The notes beneath the pieces are model-generated. The model searched no databases and was not told the DNA's origin. It saw nothing but the letters and a program-made list of their open reading frames with translations. Shown piece after piece: positions 12,646 through 24,313 of a DNA stretch of 64,000 bases; position 1 is the stretch's first letter, and each line of letters starts with the position of its first letter. This stretch comes from Volvariella volvacea V23 (Eukaryota; Basidiomycota; Agaricomycetes; Agaricales; Pluteaceae): NCBI GenBank assembly GCA_000349905.1, contig KB722737.1:2431158-2495157 (forward strand). The letters run 5' to 3'. The translations under genes and the position numbers were made by a program.

Positions 12646-12790
12646 GGTGCGCTGGAGGTGGATGTAATAACCGTGCGTTAATCTAATGGGATATAATGAG
12701 GGAACGGTCTCGTGACAGACGCGTGCCTCGGCATCACGTGGTCGTACCCCGTTAATCTCCCCATGTTGCTCGCTGCACATCCCTGTCATA
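12646..12790. promoter_or_regulatory. 145-bp divergent promoter, kinesin-6 / SPC7, with MluI cell-cycle box
   Basis: Only 145 bp separate the two start codons. The region contains ACGCGT at 12719-12724, the core of the MluI cell-cycle box bound by MBF in fungi, and a palindromic CACGTG E-box at 12735-12740, the Cbf1-type site. Both flanking genes act in chromosome segregation, which fits joint cell-cycle control. The motifs are visible in the sequence; their function is inferred. Confidence 0.6.
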
Positions 12791-15700
12791 ATGAACTCAA
12801 GTAAGGACCCTCACCGGCGTCGCTCGTTAAGTCTTGCAAGCCACAGCAAGCCATCGTCGAAAGGCAAGAGACGGGCCTACAGTATTGTCCCAGGCGACCG
12901 ACTCAGTCCTCTAGCGAAGGCGCGTCGCTCACTAGTGAGTGTTCGACGACCAAACGACATTGCCAGCCCTCATTTATGACCGGTAACAGGCACCACGGAA
13001 AAGCATACTCAAGACTACATCAACCAATACCGATGTACCCCCACCCGATTCGCAGAACTCAACCCAGAATGCATCCCAAAACCAATCAAACTCACAGATA
13101 GACGATGGAAACACAATGTCAATGGACATTACGACACAAATCCACGACAATGCATCCCGAAAGTCGTTCGGTAGGAGAGTTAGCTTTGCCAATCATGCTC
13201 AAGTGCGACTCTTTCAAATACCGGACAACAATAACACCAATAGCACCGCTTCTCCTCAATCGTCTCCTGTGCAGCCATCACCGGAATCTGCTCCCAGTAC
13301 AGTTAATGACGAAAATGCTTATCCCGGAGCTTCTAAACCTCGGCGGAAGAGCTCGACACGGTTCTCTGTGGCTGGTAGTGAAGGGGAGGATATGGACTTG
13401 ACCATGACCGGACCTTCTGCCTTCAATGTAACTGGTTCTGCGATTGCAGACGAAGATGAATACGACGACGATGAGGATGGAGAAGATATGGATGTTACTG
13501 AGGTCATCCAGCCCGGCGTCCGCAGGCGTTCATCTGTGGCTCGTCCACCACTGGCACAACTGCAACTTTCTCCAAACGAAAACGAAGGCGAAGATCCCGA
13601 TCAGTCCCAGTCATATATGGAAGAGGATTCGCAAGCACAACCTGAGGGAGGAGATACCGAGCGCTCTGGTATGGAGTTCACTATTCCGTTGAACCAATCG
13701 TTAAGGCCACCCGCACATCACGACGAGGCTTGGCTTGCACTGCGTCGGATGACTCATTCTGGAGATGGTCCCTACGAACCTGAACCTGAAGATCCAGATA
13801 TCGAACAGGGTGAGGGCGAAATGGAACTAGATGACGCACTTCAACGCCTTCTACGTGCACGAGAGTCAATGTCCTTAGCGCAGAGTGAAGAGTTGGGATT
13901 GCAAGATGATGATACCTTCACTAGCATGGAAGAGAGCTTCAGGGACAACGATATAGGGGACAGCGACAAGACACTCAATATGAGCAAAGTACTCGGACGT
14001 ATAAGCCTCTCTGGCAATATTCATACTGAGCGTATGAGCTTAGGAGGTCAGGAAGATATGGATGAATCAGATATATATGGCGCAATTGTCCAGGCAGATC
14101 AGCGACCTCAAGAGCCCGAATTGCCCCTGACAGTTGCGCCCAGTCAACTCCTACTCGTTCCTCCTCCAGAAAACCCTCCAATTGTTCCTGATATAGCACC
14201 ACTTGAACCTACCTCCGCAACTGCGACTGCACCTGTGCTACCATCCATACCCGTGTCAACTGCTGTGCCTGTTCCTGCTCCTGCTCCTGCCCCCGTTCCT
14301 GCTCCCGCATCCGCACCCGAGCCAGTACTTCCTACACCGGTTCTACCCATCTTTGCACCTGCGCCTGCACCTGCGCCTCCTTCGAAGCGAAGCGGTATCC
14401 CGCAACTGTCCGTTTTTCGACCTCCTTCACCAGTCAAACAATCGCCGAAAAAAGCATCCCATGAGGGCCAAAAGCCTGAACCTACTGCATCCCCAGAGAA
14501 GTCCAGGCCTCCATTCAGACCAGGCATCAAAGCTCCATTCACCTTTAGCCATAAGCCCGTATTCTCCAAGCCAGGGCAATCTCAGAAATCCCCACAGAAA
14601 TCTCCTGGAAAGCCCACGCCAAAGAAGACCTTCACTGCTGCTTTTGCTCCTCCCACCTCTCGGCCAGTGCCAAAAGGCCTAACAGCTAAAAATGCGGGGT
14701 CTGATAGCGCTAGCAAATCGTCAATATCATCTCCGACTAAACGGTCACGTCCTACAGACCAGGAAGAACACGTTCCTGCGAAGCGATTGGCAGTTGCGGT
14801 CGAGAATGAGTCTGCACCTGTACCTGCACCCGTCCCATCTCCCAGTGTTCAAGCCACACCGACACCAGAAATACCTTCTTCCACTCCTGCGACAGAGGCG
14901 GCTGCCCCTACCGAAGATCAACCAACTGAATCGAGCAAAACCTCTGAAGGGCAGACTCGCAGGTTGTCAGGTTACTACGCGCGGCGCAAGAGTCTTAGCT
15001 CTGGACCACCGAAGGCTGCAGCTCCAACATCATCACAGAATGGGGATGCTATTGGCCGACCGAGTCTCGGTGCTAGTGCCACTGATGCGCATGTTAGGCT
15101 CGATAACGACGAACTCTCAACGCCCGAGGTATCTCTACCCGACAACTCACTGGCCCCGCCGGTCGAAGAACCGCGCACTCAGGAGCAGGTATACGAACCA
15201 AAACCGGCGGAAGACGCAATGGATGAGGGCTCTGACGATCAGCCCGTACAGCCGCGTTCATTGCTACCACCAGAATGGCATCCACCTCCTCTTCCAACAA
15301 GATTAGAGACTATTGCCGAAGAAAGTATGCTAGAACGAACATTATCTGCTATTTCCGAAGCCGATATTCCATCACCCGCGGAAGACGATGGTATGGGAGA
15401 GGAGGACATGGAGGAAGAGACAGACATCCGCCATCCCGCAGGCCTATGGCGAGAGAATGTAGACCACGACGCTCCCCCGGAAGAGGAGGACGATGTAGAG
15501 GCCGTAAGTTGACACTGTTCAGTTCCGTCATGTTTGAATTAAAATTTTCTCTACAGCCCTCCATATCCATTGAGCAGTTCTTCCAGATGACAGGGATCAA
15601 GTTCATGGACGAAATAGCTGCGCCAAGGAAATCAATACACCCTGCTCAATTATCACTCAAACAACCTCGGCCTTCTGAGGAGATCCCATTAGAGGAGTAT

Positions 15701-17337
15701 TTCCTCGCCATGAGTATCGATATCCCATGGCTGGTACTGTACTCCCGTGTTTCAAAGGATTTGCAAGCATGGATGCAACAAAGTAAAGCTGTCTTTGCAC
15801 AGGCAGAGGACGAGGCTAGTAAGGTTACCCCAGAGTTGTTTGCTGAATATTGGCGGGCGGATGAAGAGGGGAGAACAGAGTTACTGGTGAGCTCCGAGTT
15901 TTGCTGGCTATTGTCTTTTAATCTGAGGTGATGTAGCATCAACTGAACTTAATTCGGACCAATACACGAGGTCTAGCGCGGTCGGAATGGTATGACTGGA
16001 AATACCAGTGGGTTGAAGGCCTACGGGGGACTGCAGAGAAGGCATTCAGTGCATTAGAAGAGGTGAGCTATCATGCCGTTTGTATTGGGCCGGGTCTCTG
16101 AGGGTTTGTCATAGGATTTACAAGCGTTGAAGAGCTCAAGTGCTGATGTTGACGAAATTTTGCCTGCTCTACAACAAGAGTATGATGATATTATGAGAGA
16201 ATTAGAGCACGAACAGGCCGAAATAGTTGAAATCGAGAAAAGTGACCAGAATTACCTCAATGAACTGAAGGAGACAATCGCTGAACAGCAGTAAGTTACG
16301 CTCAAAACCTATCTGACCCCTTTGGCCTAATATACCTTTCCAAGGGCTGCCATTGACGCTTTCCAGAGTGATGTTACTGAAGGCAAATCACAACTTCGAT
16401 GGTTACAAGAACGACTGGAAGAGATTGAACGTCAGAAAGCAGAAGACCATGAAGCGATTGAGAGTGGCCAGCGTATTCTCAAGATTCAACAAAATAGCAC
16501 TCGTGCTGAGGTATTCAAATTGAAAGGTACCAATGTTTTGCAATCCCGTTTAGGAGGTGATTAAGCTCTGTTCGTAGATGAACTCGAGGCCCTAGAAGAT
16601 TTGCATATGATCAGGGTGACCAAAGTGGCTCCTACCATGTTCGAGTATACTTATGCGTCAAAATTCCATATCTCCATACCGTGCCGAGATCACATCCCTA
16701 TCAAAGGAAAAGTTTCTATCACCCAAACGCCGCAATCTAAGATGAGAGATAAAGACGACTTCCCTCAACTGAATGAGTTCTGGATGCGTAGTGCGGGACA
16801 GGCTATACCGCATGGCGATAAGCCAAATATCCGTCGAGTGAGTTCCGTTGACATATCACTATTTCTATTGTTCTCTTACACCTATGCTTTGATTAGGTTG
16901 TACAATCGCTGTCCGACTATTGGTCCAGCTGTACACAGCTTCGCACACAGCTACGATACCTCAGCATACGCTTCCCTCTCGAGTTCAAATTCACTCAGTC
17001 CAACACGCCACCCGAATTTCGGGCAACGGCTGTGGTGATGTATAGGAGGAAAAAAGCAAAGGCACACATCTCCTTCATATTTCCATTTTATCTATTTTCG
17101 CAATGGCCATTTGCTGTGGAGTCACTAGAATGTGATGTACAAGTGGTTTACGGTCATATAGAGTAAGCCCTAATTCTATCTGACCTGGGAAGGTGTCTAT
17201 TGACTCCGTGTCTTTATCACAGTCGAGAAGCTATTCACAAGGCAGTCAAGGACCGTCTGAATGAAGCCAGCTCTCAGAGTAATTTCGCATGTTTATTGGA
17301 TTCTTGTATGGATGCACAAGCGCTAGGTGACGATTAA
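12791..17337 (+). CDS. SPC7: kinetochore scaffold Spc7 / KNL1
   Basis: A multi-exon gene of about 1,300-1,400 residues. Exon 1 (12791 to about 12937) joins across an intron ending at 12992 to a sequence with PRKSILKTT, a SILK-type motif, followed by GRRVSFANHAQVRLF, an RVSF-type motif. Both motifs recruit PP1 in KNL1 proteins. Three MELT-like motifs follow: EDMDLTMTG, EDMDVTEV and GMEFTIPL. These are the Mps1 targets that bind Bub3-Bub1. A long Pro/Ala/Ser-rich region runs to about 15500. After several short introns comes the conserved Spc7 domain (ISIEQFFQMTGIKFMDE, IPLEEYFLAMSIDIPWLVLY), coiled coils (LQQEYDDIMRELEHEQAEIVE) and the RWD-like C-terminus. The stop is at 17335-17337. Spc7 is the KNL1 part of the KMN network linking microtubules to centromeres and the spindle checkpoint. 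The N-terminal motifs and C-terminal domain agree, so the assignment is secure. Confidence 0.93.
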
Positions 17338-18173
17338 ACCCTGCTATGTATTATTCACTATGTTGGTTTATGTTACCTCCATGTTAAATACCCATGTATA
17401 CCTTATCCCACCTGTAATATAATCAGGGTACTGTAGTTGAACAGGCCTTCAACGTGTCAATGGCATGTGCTATTGTCCGTCGTCATAGAGCGGCCGGGAC
17501 CAATGTAACCGTCACTCTAGTCCTGCGCACAAAGGACGACGCACCATTCCCAGATCAGCTTGGCCGTTCCACTCTAACTTCGCATGACCATGCCACAATG
17601 TCTGCTGAAATGGAGCATAATCATAAACGTGCATTCCTTAAAATATATGTGGGTATATTACACAGAGAAAGATGTGATGACAGGGCCACCAAGGGTAAAG
17701 CATCAAAAAACCCATGTCCGAGGAAAATGGGCGAATAATAGGGGATATAAGCGACCAACCTGGGTGGGTGGCATAAATAGAGAATGAGCGTTATAAAAGA
17801 GAGAATAAAGCGTGAGAAACGAAAAGGATGAGGGGTGAGAGAGTACGTGTAGGCGGTCGTGTGCGCATTCAAGTTGGGGACGTGAGATAAGTACGCATTC
17901 AAAGGCAGGGGGATTTGCTATGTCAGTCTACAAGGAAAGGAAACCGTCAAGGTTCGTAACCTGGATGAGTATGTCAATATCGTGTATGAGACGCGTAGAA
18001 TCCATACTTACTCGTGAGTCGTGAATTGTGAACAACGAAACAGGCAAAAGAAAAATTATACATGCAGTCCTTTCCTTTGAACAAAAAGGCAATAAACACC
18101 CCAAACCCAGGAATACCGAAGAAGGGCGGGATCAATGTCGATCACCCGGACCAGGCGTGTAGTCAGCCGGGAA
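17338..18173. other. intergenic region between two convergent genes
   Basis: About 830 bp lie between the 3' ends of SPC7 and the downstream minus-strand gene. Short open frames up to 94 codons have no recognisable motif. It most likely holds the two 3' untranslated regions. I see nothing else. Confidence 0.5.
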
Positions 18174-20483
18174 TTATTGGGGCAACATCGTTGCTTGCAG
18201 ATGATTCAGCTCGTTCATGAATACAGTCAACACCTCCTTATCCGCTCTCACGAGCTCCAGCTCATTCTCTGACTGTTGCTTCACAGCCTCCCATCCTGAG
18301 CAAGCCATTCTTGTAGTATATGTCAACTCCCATCTCCACTGCTGTCGCTTCAAGTTTTGCTCGCAAACACCTTGCGTTTCTATCTTCGCGTGCTTGACGG
18401 CTTCCTTGATCGCTTCTTCTTTGTATGCTTGAGCATGCTGCAACTGATCTTCCAGCGAAGCAGTATAAGCAGCTCTCTCCTCCGTAGCCTTAATTCTGGC
18501 CTCTAGGTGCTGCTTGACCTGCTCTTCCATTATGGCCACCTGCTGCGTCATCTCTTGCACTTCTCTTGTCCGTGCCTCCTTTAGTCTGTGCAGTTCCTCC
18601 TCCATCGTCTGCATCTGATACAATCTCTCCTTGGCCATGTTCTCTGCCGAAGCTAGCTGCAACTTCAATAGGGTTACAATAGCCCCATCAACCGCTGGCC
18701 CGCTAGATTGGGCAGCCTCGTCGTACCGAGACTGTGTAGACGGATGGAACGCAGGGGAAGGTGTAACCTCTGGCAAGAGCACTTGTGATATCGACCCATA
18801 CCCGCTAGGAGAGCTCAAAGTGCTAAGGCATGGACTTTCAGGTATTTCCAAGTGTATGGCGCTGAGCGAAGGTGAAACAGCTCCTGACCGGAAGGGAGCC
18901 GCTACCTCCGACAATACGATGTCCGCATCATCTCCCAGCGTTTTGGATGCCTCCTGTGCCAACTGCTCCCAGGACAGTATTGACCCACGTGCTGCTCGCT
19001 CCCCACTTCGTGTTAGGGCTGTAGGTCGGAGGCTCGGTGGTTGATCCACATCAGGCGAAAGGTAAGACAAATTAGCTCGCGTAGGCAAGAGGTTACGCAT
19101 CGGCGTTTGAGGATGAGAATCACGCTTGCTACGGGTTCTAGTGACACGGGGAATAGCTGGCGTGCTACTAACAGAGGAACCACTCTCTGGCTCTAACAAC
19201 ATGCGGACTTGCTCCTCGTCTTCGCTTTCGCTGTTGACCTCATTGATACGGGTCATTTCATGGCCCGAGAAGCTCGAAGAGGCGGAGGAAGAGGATGATG
19301 TATTCTGCTTGGATGCTCTTCGTGAATAGGGTGCAAGCGGAGATTCCGTACGGACGTTGATAGCTGGGAACCGATTTGTTGGGCTAACGGAGTGACCGCC
19401 TAACTGACCACTTCCGGGCCTACTGGAAATCGAACTTCGAACGCTGGGTGTTCTAGGCGTTCGTGGAGGACTGGACGACGAAGACGATGATGAAGGGCGG
19501 GCATTCGGTTGCGGGGTAGCGGTGGGACGCGTCGGAGAGGATTGCGGAGAAGTGGCGGGTGCCTTAATCTTTGACGCAGGGGTCGTTGGAGTTCGAGGGC
19601 TATTGCCAACAGCCTTTAGGGCCGTTCGCTGGGATAAGGGACTGATGGGCCTGGGCTTTTTCTTCTGAATGGTGCCACACCCCTCTTCAACGGGCCTGTC
19701 CTCCTTGTCTTCCTCGCTGGAGATTGTTGAGCGGCGAGTACCAGAGCGGGAAGGTGATGTAGTCTTAGTGGCTACCTTGGTAGGGGTGGGTGAGTTGGCC
19801 TTGGTTGGGGGTGTAGGGCTTGGCGCTTGAGCTGGGGCAGGTGCAGGTGCAGCAACAGCATTGGGTGCCATGATTTGCGACTTGGGACGATACTTGGGAA
19901 CAGCAGATGCTCCATTTGCCGCTCGTGGACGGAGAGTTGCAATACGTGGGGGAGGGTGAGCCGCACTTTGTTGGACGGGTATATTGGACTCGGACGGTCT
20001 GGGAGCAGGATCATCGGTGGATGCCCTTGGTTGGATAGTGGCTGAGAGCCTACGACGCGTCGTAATGGTCTTTGATTCTGGTGTGCCTGACCTAGTAGAA
20101 CCGGCATTTGATGGCGCTGACGCTGATGCGGTAGCGGGAGTTGGAGCTGGAGCAGCAGATGGGGGCGACACCAGAGACGTGGATGTATTAGTGGCTTGTG
20201 ATGTAGCTACCGAGGACTTTGTTCCTTCACCCCCGGAATGGCGAGGAGCAGTGGACTTGAGCAGTATCGCGCTGTTACGACGAGAGCTGGTCTCCTTGGT
20301 GTCTTTTGCCTTTTTGGCACCCTTGATGGAGTCCTTTCCGTCTTTACTGATAGCGTCTGCAAACGCTTTCCCTACTGACGCGAGATTCAATGTACTGCGA
20401 AGCGAGGCACGGGTGGTTGGACGAGATTTTTGCTGTGGTTCTGGTGGACCACTGCCACTTGTCGTGGTAGGCTCAGCTGGCAT
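18174..20483 (-). CDS. hypothetical Ser/Thr/Pro/Ala-rich protein with C-terminal coiled coil
   Basis: A single-exon gene of 769 codons that starts at ATG 20483 and ends at 18174. I do not recognise a family. The first 550 residues or so are low-complexity and disordered, with Ser runs, Pro-Thr stretches and many basic SP/TP sites that proline-directed kinases could target. From about residue 600 the protein becomes a long coiled coil (MAKERLYQMQTMEEELHRLK, EEQVKQHLEARIKATEERAA, RADKEVLTVFMNELNHLQ). The layout resembles cytoskeletal or polarity scaffold proteins, but that is only a resemblance. The absence of introns is unusual beside its intron-rich neighbours. It is followed in the same direction by ALG10, with a 234-bp spacer. 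Confidence 0.8.
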   Translation of the reverse strand: MPAEPTTTSGSGPPEPQQKSRPTTRASLRSTLNLASVGKAFADAISKDGKDSIKGAKKAKDTKETSSRRNSAILLKSTAPRHSGGEGTKSSVATSQATNTSTSLVSPPSAAPAPTPATASASAPSNAGSTRSGTPESKTITTRRRLSATIQPRASTDDPAPRPSESNIPVQQSAAHPPPRIATLRPRAANGASAVPKYRPKSQIMAPNAVAAPAPAPAQAPSPTPPTKANSPTPTKVATKTTSPSRSGTRRSTISSEEDKEDRPVEEGCGTIQKKKPRPISPLSQRTALKAVGNSPRTPTTPASKIKAPATSPQSSPTRPTATPQPNARPSSSSSSSSPPRTPRTPSVRSSISSRPGSGQLGGHSVSPTNRFPAINVRTESPLAPYSRRASKQNTSSSSSASSSFSGHEMTRINEVNSESEDEEQVRMLLEPESGSSVSSTPAIPRVTRTRSKRDSHPQTPMRNLLPTRANLSYLSPDVDQPPSLRPTALTRSGERAARGSILSWEQLAQEASKTLGDDADIVLSEVAAPFRSGAVSPSLSAIHLEIPESPCLSTLSSPSGYGSISQVLLPEVTPSPAFHPSTQSRYDEAAQSSGPAVDGAIVTLLKLQLASAENMAKERLYQMQTMEEELHRLKEARTREVQEMTQQVAIMEEQVKQHLEARIKATEERAAYTASLEDQLQHAQAYKEEAIKEAVKHAKIETQGVCEQNLKRQQWRWELTYTTRMACSGWEAVKQQSENELELVRADKEVLTVFMNELNHLQATMLPQ

Positions 20484-20717
20484 TATCCTGGATATCTACG
20501 AAAACCCAACGAAAATGAGGCTAGATGGGAGGGGACACGAAAGGTGTGGGGTGTAAACAGCACGAGCAGGGAGTTAAATGGAACTGATGAACTTGGACTT
20601 GCACGGTGGTAAGCCTGCTAAGGCCGAGGTCAAGGGATCTTGAACCACGGAACAACTGTTTGTTTCTATTTGTCAAGGGATGAACATAGGGTATACACTG
20701 CAGCCTCCTATACCAAG

Positions 20718-22672
20718 TTACCACATAAAGCGGCCAACTCCTTCCCGAGGGAAATACAGGAACACAACCATGGTTATTGCGTTTATCACACCGTACCATA
20801 TCCCTTCCAGGATCAGCCCCCATTGAGGTATGTCTGTCAATTGTGAGCGCAGCAGAATATAGGGCACCAAAAAGTATCGTGGCTCCAACAACGGCGTGGG
20901 TAGCAGGGTGGGTATGATGAAGATGGGAAGAATCAATGCTTGAAGCAATGTTTGCTCGCGGCCTGGCACAGTCGTGTTGGACATGGTAACAGACCTTGTG
21001 GTCAGGATTCGATCGAAACACTAAAAGGGAATGACATGCACATACCAACACGCAAAAACCAGCCCCATGCACAAGCCAGGTAGGCCGGGATCAATACGTA
21101 GGGTACGATGTCATGTAGCCTATAGATGCGCCTCCACACGTAAAAGGTATAGTGGCGATTATCCGAAAGTAAGAAGGGGTGATGAATGCTATTGAAGCAA
21201 CGCAGGAGGTCAGTCAAAGCCCAATCGTAGCTCCCATTGTCAAATGGGTTGAGAAAGCAATAGGAAACTGACGTGAATTGATTCACGGTAACGGCCATAA
21301 GAAGCCATAGTACCACAGTGATGGTCGTGCGTCTGAGGTGTGCAAGATGAGATCAATCCTCAGCTTCACGGGATGGGGTCGCAGGGCTTGCCTTGAGCTG
21401 CCGAACATGCGGTTCCATACATCATCTACGAGTTTACGAGGGCTATCACTCCCGCTGATGAGTGCAGGCCAACCGAACGCTGTTGCAAAGGCAACAAAAT
21501 AGTATAGTTGGGGTATATGAAGGACTGGTACATGGTTTGCCTTGTCTCCTGAATCAAAGGATTATAGAGTTAATAAACTTGCTCCCGAATGCATCAGAGT
21601 CATACCGAGGACAATCCCCCCATTCCACGCGATGAAGGCCCCGAACGCGATGAGAACCAACGTGTACGGAATGAATGATGGTGAGATATCAGGCAGAACC
21701 TTAGGAACACTTTGGATGGAACGCAGCAGGTCAACTGAACTCAGCGTAGTTGAATGAAGCCAAGTCATACTCTAATTCAGCTAGTCGCTCCCCGGTGTGG
21801 TAAAGTAAAATCAACGTACCGGGACTCCCTGATAGCGCAGGCGGATCATGAAGTTTAGCAGGAGGATTTGCACCAGGTGATGCTCGTCTAAACCTCAAAT
21901 ACATGAGTTGACTTGATGCATACGCATACAGGACCCAGACCACATTGGTTTGCCGGAACAAACAGCTGATCAAGCCTAACTGTGGAGTTACCAGCACCAT
22001 CATTATTTAGGCGACCAGCTTGGACGACGGGCGATACATGGAGGTCAGACGAGCACGTACCAGAGCTGCAAGCCAATGATTCTCCTCTGTAGCCGCAATC
22101 ATGGTCAGGATAACAGAAACAAGGCTCGGCACTTCTGTATAATACAGAAACCCAAAGAACCAAGCAATGGGGAAGAAGGACAAAATAATTGCCTCAATCG
22201 TCGGCGACAGCAGCGAAGCAGGAGGCCGTATGCGTTGGTGATAGCATAATAGGCGTGTTGTCACAATCGGTAATGCAAGCAAGGTCAAAGTACTGGTCAA
22301 TCGCAACATGGGGAGTGTACATTTGAAGAGGAAGACGCGTTTGACAAGTAAACTCCATAGGTACCTATGGCGGCGTTCAAGGTAAGCTTGGGCTTTATAT
22401 AGGTGGCACCTCAACTTACAAGCCCGGTGGCGTCGTGATTTTTGGGTCCCATGTGTCAAACTCGTTGCGACAGTATGCCTGGGCCTGGGGGACGTGGAAG
22501 GGCTCATCCTTCAGGTGCCATGAAGCAGTAGCAGTTAGTGACCTCATAGGGCAGAAAGCGAACACAACATTAGAGCCGTAAAGCTCACCATGTAAGGTTC
22601 ACCGACAATGGTGTTGAGCTCTTTCAAAACGGTGATGCATAATGCACAGAACGCAACATACAGTGTGGCCAT
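20718..22672 (-). CDS. ALG10: dolichyl-P-Glc:Glc2Man9GlcNAc2-PP-dolichol alpha-1,2-glucosyltransferase Alg10
   Basis: A minus-strand, multi-exon membrane protein that starts at ATG 22672 ([20 protein letters not shown]) and ends at 20718. The second exon reads [13 protein letters not shown] and [11 protein letters not shown], the luminal signature of this GT-C enzyme family. Further on, [20 protein letters not shown] and [14 protein letters not shown] are the conserved C-terminal motifs of Alg10/Die2. Many hydrophobic segments are present, as expected for an ER multi-pass enzyme. Alg10 adds the terminal glucose to the lipid-linked N-glycan precursor, the signal for efficient oligosaccharide transfer. 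The start was chosen because it begins a hydrophobic segment and splices cleanly (donor GTGAGC) onto the [10 protein letters not shown] exon. Confidence 0.9.
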
Positions 22673-24313
22673 ACTGTACCAGTCGTCGCTGTGGTGGCCA
22701 GCAGTCGTCGCGGTATTGGGCCGCTGAGATTGGAAGGTGGCTTACGTAAGCACATGCATTGAGAGTGTGCTCATTGGTCCGTTGGGTCAAGAGGGATGCT
22801 GGCTTGACAGCTCCTTCTCACATCCCTCAACTGCCCCATGATGACGGCGATTGGCGTTTATGTGCGGGCCTATGGCTAGGATGGGAGGATAGAGGCTGTA
22901 GATGGACCATGTAAGTGCTATTGGACCGGCCGAATATATACCCTTTCATGCATCAGGCTAATAGGCGAGATATTTCGTAGACTACACAGGTCACATGGAA
23001 TCCGTTGTGATCAACCTTTTCACCAACCCTACCAGACGTCGATATGAAGCTGGAAATTTGTATCAGTCCCATTGCAACCCATTGCACGTTTTGTGATCTG
23101 GCCGTATTGATTCCGACCCAAACGAGGCAAGCACAGACGGACGGCCGAGCAAGCGACATCCACCCTCCCAGACTGTGCTGACGTTGACCTATTTTCGCAC
23201 AAGAAAAAAGTGGACGAATCATCATGCATCATGCATCAATACGTGTATGCCCCGTATCTGAAAAAATAATGGCCAAACACACCTGAAAGCGCTCGTCCAA
23301 TTGCAAAAGGATTGATGATATCGCATTTCGAATTCCCTTGATTTGGTCTGTTCTGGATTTCCTGTGGAAAAATTCCTGCCCGTCCCTCCCCCCCTCGGCT
23401 CCACTTCAGGTAATCCAGCCCCCCTCCATCCCACTGCCCATTCCTTCCTATTTGTCCTTACCCACACTATCGGCCTCTTCTCCCTCTGCTCTCAACGTTG
23501 GGTTTTCCCCTCCTCCTGCTCCCGTTGAGAACTACCAGTCTCATTGCGGAGTGGCGCCAAGGGTGCACGGCCTGCAGAGGACGCGTTACATTGTCTCAAG
23601 GTGAACCTGAAGAAAGAGGATCGACCCCAAAAGATCCTTTCTGAGTGCTCTTTCTCTCCTCTCCTTTCGTTGCTGCCAGTTATAGGGGCATTCAGCAGTC
23701 GTATTCTTATAAAGCATAACGATATTGCCCTGATCTCGCGTTCTGTGCCTAGTGTGCCCGTTTCGCGACATCTGTTCGCTTGTTCCTCCATTCCCTCACC
23801 TTCTCATTTGTGTGTGCTTGTGTCATTTTGCGGCAAACACGGTAGGCAAATGCCCCTTGATTTACCCAGATCCCTCCTTCAACCTCCGACTCCAGACCCT
23901 CGCAGTATCGCTAACATCCTATTAGTGTCTTTTTTCTTCAACCCCCCGCAACTCCATTCATCCCCCATAATAATAGAGTGGCAGCATAGCGTCATATCAA
24001 CCATAAAAAAAAGCAAAAGCCCTCTATACTTCTCCACATCATCGCGTTACAATTCCTGACTCAGGATTCCTGCCACCGTGACGCATTCCATCCCTTCTCG
24101 ACACTGCATATTACACCGCAACCCGCTCCCCTTCGGATCAACAACTAGACGTCAACAACAGCAATAGGATTCTTTGTTTTCCGTGGCCAAGTTACTGGGT
24201 GTCGTAACCCACACGCAATTCCCTTACAGACCTACACTACAAACACTCTACATCAAACACCCCCTGACCAACATCGCAACTGCAGCCTGGCACTCGCGCA
24301 AGATAATAGCATC
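22673..24313. promoter_or_regulatory. divergent intergenic region with pyrimidine-rich stretch
   Basis: About 1.6 kb lie between ALG10 and the 205-aa gene, which point away from each other. From about 23360 to 24310 the plus strand is strongly C/T-rich, with runs such as CCTCCTGCTCCCG. That is typical of fungal promoters and long 5' leaders. Short open frames on both strands have no recognisable product. The size is large for this gene-dense window. Confidence 0.45.

Noticed and set aside
14144..14569. 141-codon Gly/Ala-rich minus-strand frame
   Set aside because: It is the mirror of the Pro/Ala-rich region of SPC7. Such strings arise from biased codons on the other strand.
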